Notes under the pieces: model-generated
Told to the model about the DNA's origin: nothing
Seen by the model: the letters and a program-made list of their open reading frames with translations, nothing else
The model's database searches: none
Shown here: piece by piece, positions 26,213 to 34,218 of the stretch
Layout of the letters: each line of letters begins with the position of its first letter
Position numbering within the stretch: the first letter of the stretch is position 1
Translations under genes and position numbers: made by a program
NCBI GenBank assembly: GCA_963734665.1
Contig: CAVTIR010000010.1
Location: forward strand, 620,001 to 684,000
Reading direction: 5' to 3'
Length of the DNA stretch: 64,000 nucleotides
DNA from: Trebonia sp963734665
Lineage (GTDB): Bacteria; Actinomycetota; Actinomycetes; Streptosporangiales; Streptosporangiaceae

Positions 26213-26345
26213 CGGGGGTGGCGCGCTTTTTGCGGCACCCCCTGCGGGGGGCTATGGGGGGCGGCGCCCCCCATAATCGGGGGGTGCAGGGGGGTCGTCC
26301 CCCCGCAGGGAGCAGAGTCCAGGGGGGTCGTCCCCCCGGAGGAGG
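26213..26345 (+). repeat. G/C-rich hairpin cluster forming the prfA leader, distant relative of the dispersed repeat
   Basis: Contains a T-run-loop hairpin (GGGGGTGGCGCGCTTTTTGC, then GGCACCCCC), a GGGGGGCGGCGCCCCCC stem, and two copies of AGGGGGGTCGTCCCCCCG at 26288 and 26321 (33 bases apart). The order T-loop hairpin followed by G-run/C-run hairpin is like the dispersed repeat family. The last copy runs straight into GGAGGAGG, the ribosome site of prfA, so folding of the leader could affect RF1 translation. Confidence 0.6.
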
Positions 26346-26353
26346 CACTGACC

Positions 26354-27412
26354 TTGTTTGACAAGCTGGGTGACCTGGCCAGCGAGCATGCCGAGCTTGA
26401 GCGTGCCCTCGCCGATCCCAGCGTGCACGCGGACGCGGATCAGGCCAGGACGCTCGCCAAGCGCTACGCCGAGCTGACCCCGATCGTCAACGCGTACCGC
26501 GAGTGGCAGCAGACCAACGACGACGAGCAGGCCGCCCGCGAACTCGCGACTGAAGACCCCGCCTTCGGTGACGAGGCCGACCAAATCGTCAAGCAGCGCG
26601 AGGAGATCGAGGAGCGCCTCACGAAGCTGCTTGTGCCCAAGGACCCGAACGACGACCGCGACACCATCGTCGAGGTCAAGGCGGGCGAGGGCGGCGAGGA
26701 GTCCGCGCTGTTCGCCAGCGACCTGCTGCGGATGTACCAGCGCTACGCCGAGCGGCACGGCTGGAAGACGGAGATTATCGACTCCACGCTCACCGGCCTC
26801 GGTGGCGTCAAGGACGCGACCATGGCGGTGAAGGCCGGCAAGAGCGGCACCGGCGCATGGTCAAAGCTGAAGTACGAGGGCGGCGTCCACCGCGTGCAAC
26901 GGGTCCCGGTGACGGAGAGCCAGGGCCGCATCCACACTTCCGCCGCCGGCGTGCTCGTCACCCCCGAGGCCGACCCGGTAGACGTGCAGGTCAACGAGAA
27001 CGACCTGCGCATCGACGTCTACCGCTCCAGCGGCCCCGGCGGCCAGTCGGTCAACACCACTGACTCGGCGGTTAGGATCACCCACCTGCCGACCGGGATC
27101 GTGGTCTCCTGCCAGAACGAGAAGAGTCAGCTCCAGAACAAGGAGCAGGCGCTCCGCGTGCTGCGGTCAAGGCTCCTCGCCGCGGCCGAGGCCGCGGCGG
27201 ACGCGAAGGCGAGCGCGGAGCGCAAGGCTCAGGTGCGCACAGTCGACAGGTCCGAACGGGTCCGTACTTACAACTTCCCGGAAAACCGGATCTCCGATCA
27301 CCGGGTGGGTTACAAGGCGTACAACCTGGACCAGGTGATCGACGGTGACCTGGACGGCGTGATCGACGCCCTGGCGGCCGCCGACCTGGAAGCGAAGCTG
27401 GCTGAGGGATGA
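26354..27412 (+). CDS. prfA: Peptide chain release factor 1
   Basis: A 352-residue class-I release factor (UAA/UAG). The GGQ motif that triggers peptide release is in SSGPGGQSVNTTDSAVRITH, and the stop-codon recognition PxT-type loop precedes it (RVPVTESQGRIHTSAAG). It starts with TTG at 26354 preceded by GGAGGAGG, which decides the start. Next to prmC, whose product methylates the GGQ glutamine. Confidence 0.95.
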   Translation: MFDKLGDLASEHAELERALADPSVHADADQARTLAKRYAELTPIVNAYREWQQTNDDEQAARELATEDPAFGDEADQIVKQREEIEERLTKLLVPKDPNDDRDTIVEVKAGEGGEESALFASDLLRMYQRYAERHGWKTEIIDSTLTGLGGVKDATMAVKAGKSGTGAWSKLKYEGGVHRVQRVPVTESQGRIHTSAAGVLVTPEADPVDVQVNENDLRIDVYRSSGPGGQSVNTTDSAVRITHLPTGIVVSCQNEKSQLQNKEQALRVLRSRLLAAAEAAADAKASAERKAQVRTVDRSERVRTYNFPENRISDHRVGYKAYNLDQVIDGDLDGVIDALAAADLEAKLAEG

Positions 27413-27445
27413 GCCAGCCTTGGGGCGCGCGGGAAGCACAGAAGT

Positions 27446-28330
27446 ATGACTCTCCTGCTGGATGAGATCGCGCTTGCCACGGCGCGACTGGCCGAGGCGG
27501 GCGTAGACTCGCCGCGCGCCGACGCCGAGCTCATCGCGGCGCACGTGCACAACGTCAAGCGCGGCGAGCTGCACACCGTGCCGGACAAAGACTTCGACGC
27601 GCGGTTCTGGGCCGACATCGGCCGCCGGGAGAATCGCGAGCCGCTGCAGCACATCACGGGCCGGGCGTACTTCCGGTACCTGGAGCTCGACGTCGGCCCC
27701 GGCGTGTTCGTGCCACGCCCTGAGACCGAGGTGATGGCCGGCTGGGCGATTGACAAGCTCAGGGCCATGAATGTCGCGGAACCGGTCGCCGTGGACCTCG
27801 GCACCGGCTCTGGCGCGATCGCCCTGTCCATCGCGCAGGAAGTCCCCAGGGCCACCGTGCACGCCGTCGAAGGCGACCCGCTAGCCAGGGGCTGGGCGGA
27901 GCGGAACGTCACCAAGCACGTAGACGGCTATACAGCGGGCCGGGTGCTACTGCACGCGGGCGACTTCACTACGCCCGACCCGAGAACCGGGCTCGGCGAA
28001 CTCACGAGCCTGGCAGGCACCGTCGACCTAGTCGTCTCGAACCCCCCGTACATCCCGCTCGGCTCGATCGTGCCGCCGGAAGTGGGGGAGTACGACCCGC
28101 CCGCCGCCCTCTGGAGCGGCGGCGACGGCCTCGACGCCATCCGCTCGGTGGAGCGCGTGGCCCGCTGGCTGCTCCGGCCCGGTGGCCTCGTGGCCGTTGA
28201 GCACAGCGACAAGCAGGGCGCGGCGGTCTTCTGGGTCTTCCCCGAGGAGGCCGGCTGGCGGGACACCGCCAACCACAAGGACCTCGCGCGCAGGGACCGT
28301 TTCGTAACGGCAGCATGGCCGGGCGAATAG
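27446..28330 (+). CDS. prmC: Release factor glutamine N5-methyltransferase
   Basis: A 294-residue SAM enzyme that methylates the glutamine of the GGQ motif in RF1/RF2. N-terminal helical domain, then SAM motif AVDLGTGSGAIALSIA and the catalytic VSNPPYIPLG that binds the glutamine side chain. FVPRPETEV is the expected family block. Lies 33 bases after prfA, as is usual. Confidence 0.95.
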   Translation: MTLLLDEIALATARLAEAGVDSPRADAELIAAHVHNVKRGELHTVPDKDFDARFWADIGRRENREPLQHITGRAYFRYLELDVGPGVFVPRPETEVMAGWAIDKLRAMNVAEPVAVDLGTGSGAIALSIAQEVPRATVHAVEGDPLARGWAERNVTKHVDGYTAGRVLLHAGDFTTPDPRTGLGELTSLAGTVDLVVSNPPYIPLGSIVPPEVGEYDPPAALWSGGDGLDAIRSVERVARWLLRPGGLVAVEHSDKQGAAVFWVFPEEAGWRDTANHKDLARRDRFVTAAWPGE

Positions 28331-28347
28331 CGCCTAGGATATAGCTG

Positions 28348-29151
28348 ATGAGCGCTCGATACGACTGCGCCGACACGCAGCAGCGGGAAGAAGGCCTGGT
28401 CGCGGCGGTATCCGCCGTGCAAGAGGGCCAGTTGGTCGTGCTCCCCACCGACACCGTGTACGGGGTCGGCGCGGATGCCTTCACCCCGCAGGCGGTGGCA
28501 GCCCTGCTCGCTGCCAAGGGGCGGGGCAGGAACATGCCGCCGCCCGTGCTCGTGGGCACCGTGCGGGCGGCCTCCGCGCTGACCGAGTCGCTTGGCGCGT
28601 TCGGCCAGGACCTGATCGACGAGTTCTGGCCGGGGCCGCTGACGCTGGTCTTCCGGGCCAGCCCGACGCTCATGTGGGACCTGGGTGACACGCTTGGCAC
28701 GGTCGCGGTCCGCATGCCGCTGCACCCGGTCGCCCTCGACCTGCTGCGCCGCACCGGACCGATGGCGGTAAGCAGCGCCAACAGGCACAGTCTCCCCGCG
28801 GCCACGACGGCCGACGAGGCGCAGGCGCAGCTTGGCGACGCGATCTCCGTCTACCTGGACGGCGGGCCGTGCGCGGACAATGTTCCTTCCACGATCCTCG
28901 ACCTGACAGGGACGGTGCCGAGAATGCTCCGCGCGGGCGCGCTCTCCGTCGACGACCTTAGGAAGGTCGTCCCGGTGATCGACCTGCCCTCGGCCAGTAA
29001 CGAGCCGGAGCTCAGCCCGGCCGACCGGCGGGCCGCGGAGGCCATCGCCACCGCGAACGCGGCAAGTGCGGCCAAGGCCGCCGAAGCGGCAAGCGGCGCG
29101 AACGATGCCAAGCCGGACGAACCGGCGGGCAATCCTGGCCCAGGCGACTGA
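28348..29151 (+). CDS. tsaC: L-threonylcarbamoyladenylate synthase (Sua5/YwlC/YrdC)
   Basis: A 267-residue protein that makes threonylcarbamoyl-AMP from threonine, bicarbonate and ATP for t6A in tRNAs reading ANN codons. The family motifs are VVLPTDTVYGVGADAF, then KGRGRNMPPPVLVG and SSANRHSLPAATTADEA. After about residue 215 there is an alanine-rich, likely disordered tail instead of the Sua5 domain, so it is the short YrdC type with a low-complexity end. Lies 17 bases after prmC and 12 before the wecA-like gene. Confidence 0.9.
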   Translation: MSARYDCADTQQREEGLVAAVSAVQEGQLVVLPTDTVYGVGADAFTPQAVAALLAAKGRGRNMPPPVLVGTVRAASALTESLGAFGQDLIDEFWPGPLTLVFRASPTLMWDLGDTLGTVAVRMPLHPVALDLLRRTGPMAVSSANRHSLPAATTADEAQAQLGDAISVYLDGGPCADNVPSTILDLTGTVPRMLRAGALSVDDLRKVVPVIDLPSASNEPELSPADRRAAEAIATANAASAAKAAEAASGANDAKPDEPAGNPGPGD

Positions 29152-29163
29152 TCGCCGACCGCC

Positions 29164-30468
29164 ATGCGCGAGTATCTCTTCATCCTGATCATCGCGGCGG
29201 TGGTGACCTATCTCCTTACCCCGGTGGTACGGCGGGGTGCGATCGCGATAAACGCGCAGCACGCCCCACGGGCACGGGATGTGCACACGGCGCCGACTCC
29301 GCTGCTCGGCGGCATCGCCATGTACGGCGGCCTGGTGGCCGCGCTGCTCGTCGCCGACCGGCTAACCTACCTGCAGCAGGCCTTCCCTTCCTCGCGCACT
29401 GTCAACGGACTGCTCCTGGCCGGCGGCCTGCTCGTGATCATGGGGGCCGTTGACGACCGCTTCGGCCTCGGTGTGATCAGCAGGCTGGCCGGACAGATCG
29501 CGGCCGGCGGCATCATCGTGTGGTCCGGCGTGTACCTGCCGTGGATCCCCTGGCCTGGCAGCGGCACGATCGAGCTTGAGCCGGACCTGAGCTACACGCT
29601 GACGATCCTCATCATCGTCGCCACGATCAACGCGGTGAACTTCATCGACGGCCTCGACGGGCTCGCCGCCGGCGTCGTCGGCATCTCCGCGGTCGTGTAC
29701 CTGATCTACTCCTACACCCTGACGAACTCGGTCGGCATCCTCTCGCAGTCTGTGCCCGCGGTGGCGTCTGCGGTCCTCGCCGGCCTGTGCATCGGGTTCT
29801 TGCCGCACAACTTCAACCCGGCGCGGATCTTCATGGGCGACGCGGGCGCGTACCTGCTCGGCCTGCTGCTCGCTTACGGCCCGCTCTCGTCCTTGGCGTC
29901 TCTCGACCCGGCCGTCCTGGTCCACTACACCGGCGCGGATCCGGTCAACAGGTTCCCGACGATCCTGCCGCTGATCATTCCGGTCGCGATCTGGATCATC
30001 CCGTATACGGACATGCTGCTCGCGGTGGTCCGCCGGACGATGAGAGGCATGTCGCCGTTCGACGCCGACCGGCAGCACCTGCACCACCGGCTGCAGAACA
30101 TGGGCCACTCGCACCGCCAGACGGTGCTGCTCATGTACCTCTGGGCGGGACTGTTCTCCAGCCTCGTGGTCGGCCTGTCGGTGGTCCGCATCCCGCTGAT
30201 CTGGTTCGTCCTTATCACGCTGGCCGCCATCGCGGCCCTGGTGCTCGCGACCGCGCCGAAGCTCCGCCCGTGGCACTCCACCGGCGGCAGAGGCAAGCGG
30301 GCGCGGCCCCGCGGAGCACACACCCGTTCGGGCGAGCAGGTAGCTGCTCCCCCGGACCTCGCTGCGCCGGTTGGCAGGGCGGCGCACCGCGCTATGCGGC
30401 CTTTCCCCGCCGCACCGGCACGGGAGCCAGTACCACCGGTCGCGCCGCCCTGGTCGCGCCGTCCCTGA
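29164..30468 (+). CDS. MraY/WecA family undecaprenyl-phosphate sugar-1-phosphate transferase
   Basis: A 434-residue membrane enzyme with about 11 segments. Motifs: GAVDDRFGLGVISRLAGQ, NFIDGLDGLAAGVVG, FNPARIFMGDAGAYLLG and the HLHHRL loop, all conserved in polyprenyl-phosphate GlcNAc/MurNAc-1-P transferases. Its place just before the atp genes is that of actinobacterial wecA/rfe, which starts galactan or wall-polymer linker synthesis on decaprenyl/undecaprenyl phosphate. The C-terminal 60 residues are basic and proline-rich and probably cytoplasmic. Confidence 0.9.
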   Translation: MREYLFILIIAAVVTYLLTPVVRRGAIAINAQHAPRARDVHTAPTPLLGGIAMYGGLVAALLVADRLTYLQQAFPSSRTVNGLLLAGGLLVIMGAVDDRFGLGVISRLAGQIAAGGIIVWSGVYLPWIPWPGSGTIELEPDLSYTLTILIIVATINAVNFIDGLDGLAAGVVGISAVVYLIYSYTLTNSVGILSQSVPAVASAVLAGLCIGFLPHNFNPARIFMGDAGAYLLGLLLAYGPLSSLASLDPAVLVHYTGADPVNRFPTILPLIIPVAIWIIPYTDMLLAVVRRTMRGMSPFDADRQHLHHRLQNMGHSHRQTVLLMYLWAGLFSSLVVGLSVVRIPLIWFVLITLAAIAALVLATAPKLRPWHSTGGRGKRARPRGAHTRSGEQVAAPPDLAAPVGRAAHRAMRPFPAAPAREPVPPVAPPWSRRP

Positions 30469-30532
30469 CGGCGTTCTTCGCCAGAGAACTCCAGAATCAC
30501 TCGTCCGAACGGGTTCGTGCTCCGCACCATCC

Positions 30533-30598
30533 CTAACGGGGACAAGGGTGGCGATCTATGCCAAGCCTCTCTAATGGGAACAAGGGTGGCGATCTATG
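30533..30598 (+). repeat. Pair of 28-base direct repeats before the atp operon
   Basis: CTAACGGGGACAAGGGTGGC with its continuation GATCTATG (30533-30560) is repeated at 30571-30598 with two differences (T for C and A for G). The period is 38 bases. Possible roles are paired regulator sites or a small duplication; no third copy was seen. Confidence 0.75.
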
Positions 30599-30680
30599 GC
30601 TAGTGTGCTGTAACCTGCGGGAACGCCGCCTCCAGTAGGGGCTTCCCGCGCGCGGGGGTTTTGGGTCTCTGCCCAAAGTT

Positions 30681-30706
30681 GACCCCCCTTCGCTAGGGAG
30701 GGGGTC
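30681..30706 (+). terminator. G/C hairpin, possible terminator before atp operon
   Basis: GACCCCCC and GAGGGGGTC flank TTCGCTAGG, giving a stem of eight to nine pairs with one irregularity. It could end the wecA transcript or act as an attenuator ahead of atpI. Confidence 0.45.
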
Positions 30707-30817
30707 CCTCGTGCCCCCCGGCGATAGTCATGTAAAGTTGTCAGTCAGGTAAAGCTAAAGTCAAGAACTTTGTGATAGCCTTCACAAGCGTTCAGGAAAC
30801 TTGCAAGGAGCCAGTCA

Positions 30818-31222
30818 ATGACGACGCAGTACGCCCGCGTTGTACGGTGGTCGCTAGCGCTGACAAGCGTGGTCGCCGCCGTCGCGGTGGTGCTCTGCGC
30901 GGTCCTCGGCGGCACCAAGGGCGCCTACGGCGCGCTCATCGGCGTCGGGGTCGTCACGGCTTTCTTCGCGATCAGCATCATCGTGGTCGGCCGGGCCGCC
31001 CGGGCCAACCCGATGGCGATGATGGTCGCCGCCCTGGGCACGTTCCTCGGTAAGATCATCGCGTTCATGATCGTGCTCGCCGTGCTGCGGCACTCCACCG
31101 CGTTCAACCCCAGGGATCTCGGCTTCACCGCGCTCGCCTGCATACTCGCCTGGTCGGCGTCGCAGGTCATCACCTCGATGAAGCTCAACCTGCTCTACGT
31201 CGAGCCCGACGGGCAGAGCTGA
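30818..31222 (+). CDS. atpI: ATP synthase assembly protein I-like (AtpI)
   Basis: A 134-residue protein with four membrane segments (about residues 9-28, 33-54, 64-84, 97-113). Size, topology and place immediately before the ATP synthase genes match the AtpI/UncI family (PF03899), which assists c-ring assembly. Sequence is weakly conserved in this family. RBS AAGGAG lies upstream of the ATG. Confidence 0.75.
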   Translation: MTTQYARVVRWSLALTSVVAAVAVVLCAVLGGTKGAYGALIGVGVVTAFFAISIIVVGRAARANPMAMMVAALGTFLGKIIAFMIVLAVLRHSTAFNPRDLGFTALACILAWSASQVITSMKLNLLYVEPDGQS

Positions 31223-31235
31223 GGGCGAGACGGTC

Positions 31236-31520
31236 ATGGGAATGCGGAGCTACCGCCGCCCGGAGCGGGTGAGCGCGCTGAGCGCCGGCCGGGGCAGCCA
31301 GACTGACGAGCTCACCAACGGCAGCGGCTACACCATCTTCAGCTACCTGATCGCCGGCATGCTCGCCTACGGCGGCATCGGCTGGCTGGTCGGCCACTAT
31401 ACGCACCTGTCAATGCTCTTCCCGATCGGCATGCTGGTCGGGCTCGCTATCTCGGTCGGCTGGATCATCTACCGGTACGGCAGGCCGCACAAGCTGGGGA
31501 ACCCCCCCGAAGGGAGATGA
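31236..31520 (+). CDS. AtpZ/AtpI family small membrane protein
   Basis: A 94-residue protein with two membrane hairpin segments (YTIFSYLIAGMLAYGGIGWL and FPIGMLVGLAISVGWIIYRY) linked by VGHYTHLSM. This is the AtpZ/AtpI two-helix type, proposed to help Mg/Ca entry or ATP synthase assembly. It lies 13 bases after atpI and 3 before atpB, in the same operon. Confidence 0.75.
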   Translation: MGMRSYRRPERVSALSAGRGSQTDELTNGSGYTIFSYLIAGMLAYGGIGWLVGHYTHLSMLFPIGMLVGLAISVGWIIYRYGRPHKLGNPPEGR

Positions 31521-31523
31521 TCG

Positions 31524-32342
31524 GTGACCGGAGCTCTCGCGGCCACCACGCCCGCGAATTGTACTGTTGACAACTCGCACATCTTTAACGGCTGCGGTTA
31601 CCCCGCGCCAGGGCTGCAAAACTTCGATTTCAAGCCGCTGTTCACGATCGGCTCCTGGGGCTTCACTAAGCCCGAGCTGCTCGCGATCATCTGCGCTATC
31701 GCCGTGATCGCGTTCTTCTGGGCGGCGTTCCGCAAGCCCAAGCTCATCCCCGGCAGGACTCAGTCCCTGGGCGAGCTTGCCATCCTCGCGGTGCGGGACC
31801 AGATCCTGCGCCCGGCGCTCGGCAGGAAGGGCGACACGTACCTGCCGTACATCGTGTCGCTGTTCTTCTTCATCCTGCTGTGCAACCTGATGGAGCTCAT
31901 CCCGGTCTTCCAGTTCCCGGTGATGTCGCGGATCGGCTTCGTCTGGCCGCTCGTCGCGATCATGTACGTGCTCTACTGGTACCTGGGCTTCAAGAGCAAG
32001 GGATTCATCGGCTACTTCAGGTCCTGGATCCCGGAGGCCCCGTGGCCGATCCTGATCATCCTGATCCCGGTCGAGATCCTCAAGTACGTCGTCGTCCAGC
32101 CGTTCACCCTGGGCGTCCGGCTATTCGCGAACATGTTCGCAGGCCACCTGCTGCTGACGATCTTCATGCTCGCGACCTGGTACATGACGAGCCTTTCCAT
32201 CGGCCTGCTCTTCGCCGCCGGCTCGTTCTTCATGGTGTTCTTCGTCTTCCTGCTCGAGCTCCTTGTGGACGTCCTGCAGGCATTCATCTTCACCACGCTG
32301 ATCTCCACCTACCTCGCTGACTCACTGGAGCACGGGCACTAA
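31524..32342 (+). CDS. atpB: ATP synthase Fo subunit a
   Basis: A 272-residue membrane subunit forming the proton half-channels. The essential arginine is in TLGVRLFANMFAGHLLL, followed by the conserved C-terminal helix VFLLELLVDVLQAFIFTTL. Starts at GTG 31524 after GAAGGGAG. Confidence 0.95.
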   Translation: MTGALAATTPANCTVDNSHIFNGCGYPAPGLQNFDFKPLFTIGSWGFTKPELLAIICAIAVIAFFWAAFRKPKLIPGRTQSLGELAILAVRDQILRPALGRKGDTYLPYIVSLFFFILLCNLMELIPVFQFPVMSRIGFVWPLVAIMYVLYWYLGFKSKGFIGYFRSWIPEAPWPILIILIPVEILKYVVVQPFTLGVRLFANMFAGHLLLTIFMLATWYMTSLSIGLLFAAGSFFMVFFVFLLELLVDVLQAFIFTTLISTYLADSLEHGH

Positions 32343-32432
32343 GCACGGGCCCGTTCCGGTTACCCCCACCCTAAATTCCAGCTCAACAGCCCGGCGGGGA
32401 GCTAGCCGCCGGACCGAACAAAGGAAGAGTCA

Positions 32433-32684
32433 ATGATCGACGCGTCCACCGTCCTCGCCGCCACCCAGACGATCGATATCCAGCGTCTCGGTGCCCTCGG
32501 GTACGGCCTCGCGGCCATCGGCCCCGGCATCGGCATCGGCTTGGTCTTCGGTCACGCCATTGAGGCCATGGCCCGGCAGCCCGAGGCCGCCGGCCGCATT
32601 ACCCTTTACATGTGGATCGGCTTCGCGCTGACCGAGGCGCTGGCCCTGATCGGCCTCGTCGCGCCGTTCATCTTCGCATCCTGA
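32433..32684 (+). CDS. atpE: ATP synthase Fo subunit c
   Basis: An 83-residue two-helix protein that forms the c-ring. Helix one has the GPGIGIGLVFGHAIEAMARQPE loop and the proton-carrying glutamate is in GFALTEALALIGL of helix two. The residues around it are those of proton-driven, not sodium-driven, rings. Confidence 0.95.
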   Translation: MIDASTVLAATQTIDIQRLGALGYGLAAIGPGIGIGLVFGHAIEAMARQPEAAGRITLYMWIGFALTEALALIGLVAPFIFAS

Positions 32685-32715
32685 CGAGGGCAAAGCAGGG
32701 AAAGGACAGGCCGAT

Positions 32716-33276
32716 ATGACGCTTCCCCTAGCGCAGGCGGTGACGCAGCAGGATCCGCTGATCCCCACCTGGCCTGAGCTGATCATCGGGACCATCTGCT
32801 TCGTCGTCGTGTTCGGCGTGCTCGCCAAGATGCTGCTGCCGCGGATCATCAAGACGCTGAGCGAGCGCGAGGACGCGATCCAGGGCGGCATCAACCGGGC
32901 CGACGAGGCTCAGGCCGAAGCGCAGGCGGTACTCGCGCAGTACCGCGCGCAGCTTGAGGACGCCAAGCACGAGGCCGCGCGCATGCGCGAGGAAGCCCGC
33001 GAGCAGGGCGCGCAGATCATCGCCGAGATGCGCGAGCGCGCCGAGGCAGAATCCCGGCGGATCACCGAGGCCGCGCAGGCCCAGATCGAGGCGGAGCGCC
33101 AGCAGGCGCTGATCTTGCTCCGTGTCGAGGTCGGGTCGCTGGCGACCGAGCTGGCCAGCCGGATCGTCGGCGAGTCGCTCACCGACGAGGCCCGGCAGAG
33201 CCGGATGGTCGACCGGTTCCTCGACGGCCTTGAGGCGCAGGGCAACCGGGTCGACCAGGCTGGGGCGCCGCAGTAA
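32716..33276 (+). CDS. atpF: ATP synthase Fo subunit b
   Basis: A 186-residue subunit with one N-terminal membrane helix (about residues 20-40, LIIGTICFVVVFGVLAKMLL) and a long charged helix rich in E, A, R and Q that forms the peripheral stalk dimer. Overlaps atpH by one base (TAATG). Confidence 0.93.
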   Translation: MTLPLAQAVTQQDPLIPTWPELIIGTICFVVVFGVLAKMLLPRIIKTLSEREDAIQGGINRADEAQAEAQAVLAQYRAQLEDAKHEAARMREEAREQGAQIIAEMRERAEAESRRITEAAQAQIEAERQQALILLRVEVGSLATELASRIVGESLTDEARQSRMVDRFLDGLEAQGNRVDQAGAPQ

Positions 33277-34085
33277 TGCGCGGCGCCAGCAGGGCTTCCT
33301 ATGCGGAGCTCCGCGACGTGCTTGGCGGGGTCGCGGTCGGGCCCGCGACCTCCGAGCAGATCGGCGACCAGCTGTTCGCCGTAGTCCGGCTGCTCGACTC
33401 CGAGCACGGGCTGCGCCGGGCGCTCGCCGAAGCGACCAAGCCGTCAGCCGAGAAGGTGGCGGTGGTCAGGCGGCTGCTGCACGGCAAGGTGTCCGAGGCG
33501 ACAGAGGGCCTGGTCGCTGACGCCGCGGCGGCCCACTGGGCGACCCCCAGCGACTTCGCGGACGCCCTTGAGCAGCTCGCGATCGAGGCGCTCACGATGG
33601 CCGCGCAGTACGGCGGCACGCTTGACAACCTCGAGGACGACCTGTTCAGGTTCGGCCGCGTGGTTTCCGCGGAGACGAGGCTGCGGGTGGCGCTGACCGG
33701 GTCGACCACCCCGGACGAGAAGGCATCGCTGCTGGCGGACCTGCTCTCCGAGAAGGTCAGCGGACCCTCGCTGAGCCTGATCACCCAGGTGCTCACCCAC
33801 CCGCGCGGCCGCTCCCCGCAGGCAGTGCTCGACCTCGCCGCTTCCATCGCGGCGCGGCGGCGCCAGCAGCTCATCGCGGTGGTACGGGCGGCCACGGAGC
33901 TGTCGGCCGCGCAGCGGCAGCGGCTGCTCGCCGCCCTCACGCAGGCGTACGGGCAGGGAGTTCACCTGAACGTCGTGCGGGATCCGGCGGTCATAGGTGG
34001 CATATCCGTCCAGATCGGGGATGAACTGATAGACGGGACCGCGGCCAGCCGCCTTGCCGACGTCCGCCGCAAGCTCGCGGGCTGA
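33276..34085 (+). CDS. atpH: ATP synthase F1 subunit delta
   Basis: A 269-residue delta subunit. The C-terminal domain has the family block VVRDPAVIGGISVQIGDELIDGT. It is longer than the enterobacterial protein by about 90 residues, as in other actinobacteria, with an extra N-terminal segment. Translationally coupled to atpF. Confidence 0.92.
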   Translation: MRGASRASYAELRDVLGGVAVGPATSEQIGDQLFAVVRLLDSEHGLRRALAEATKPSAEKVAVVRRLLHGKVSEATEGLVADAAAAHWATPSDFADALEQLAIEALTMAAQYGGTLDNLEDDLFRFGRVVSAETRLRVALTGSTTPDEKASLLADLLSEKVSGPSLSLITQVLTHPRGRSPQAVLDLAASIAARRRQQLIAVVRAATELSAAQRQRLLAALTQAYGQGVHLNVVRDPAVIGGISVQIGDELIDGTAASRLADVRRKLAG

Positions 34086-34110
34086 CACGCCGCCCGACCG
34101 GGCTTAAGAC

Positions 34111-34179
34111 CGAACCTTGTTCTTTTGGCCCCCACTACGAGGTTTCACCGGTAGTCACAATCAAAAAGAACAAGGTTCG
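34111..34179. promoter_or_regulatory. 16-base perfect inverted repeat in the atpH-atpA gap
   Basis: CGAACCTTGTTCTTTT (34111-34126) and its exact complement (34164-34179) enclose 37 bases. It occupies most of the only sizeable gap within the atp operon, 40 bases before the atpA start. In RNA it forms a long stem, which could protect or terminate transcripts; an insertion remnant is also possible. A similar repeat is at 50404-50470. Confidence 0.7.
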
Positions 34180-34218
34180 CCCACACCGCGACTTTTGATC
34201 ACGAACGGAATGAGGAAG

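Larger units (their letters stand above)
30469..30817. other. Intergenic region upstream of the ATP synthase operon
   Basis: About 350 bases with no gene. It holds two near-identical 28-base direct repeats (30533-30560 and 30571-30598), a TTGGG/CCCAA hairpin (30661-30676), and a G/C hairpin at 30681-30706. The AT-richer part 30728-30790 directly before atpI probably contains the operon promoter. Confidence 0.55.
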
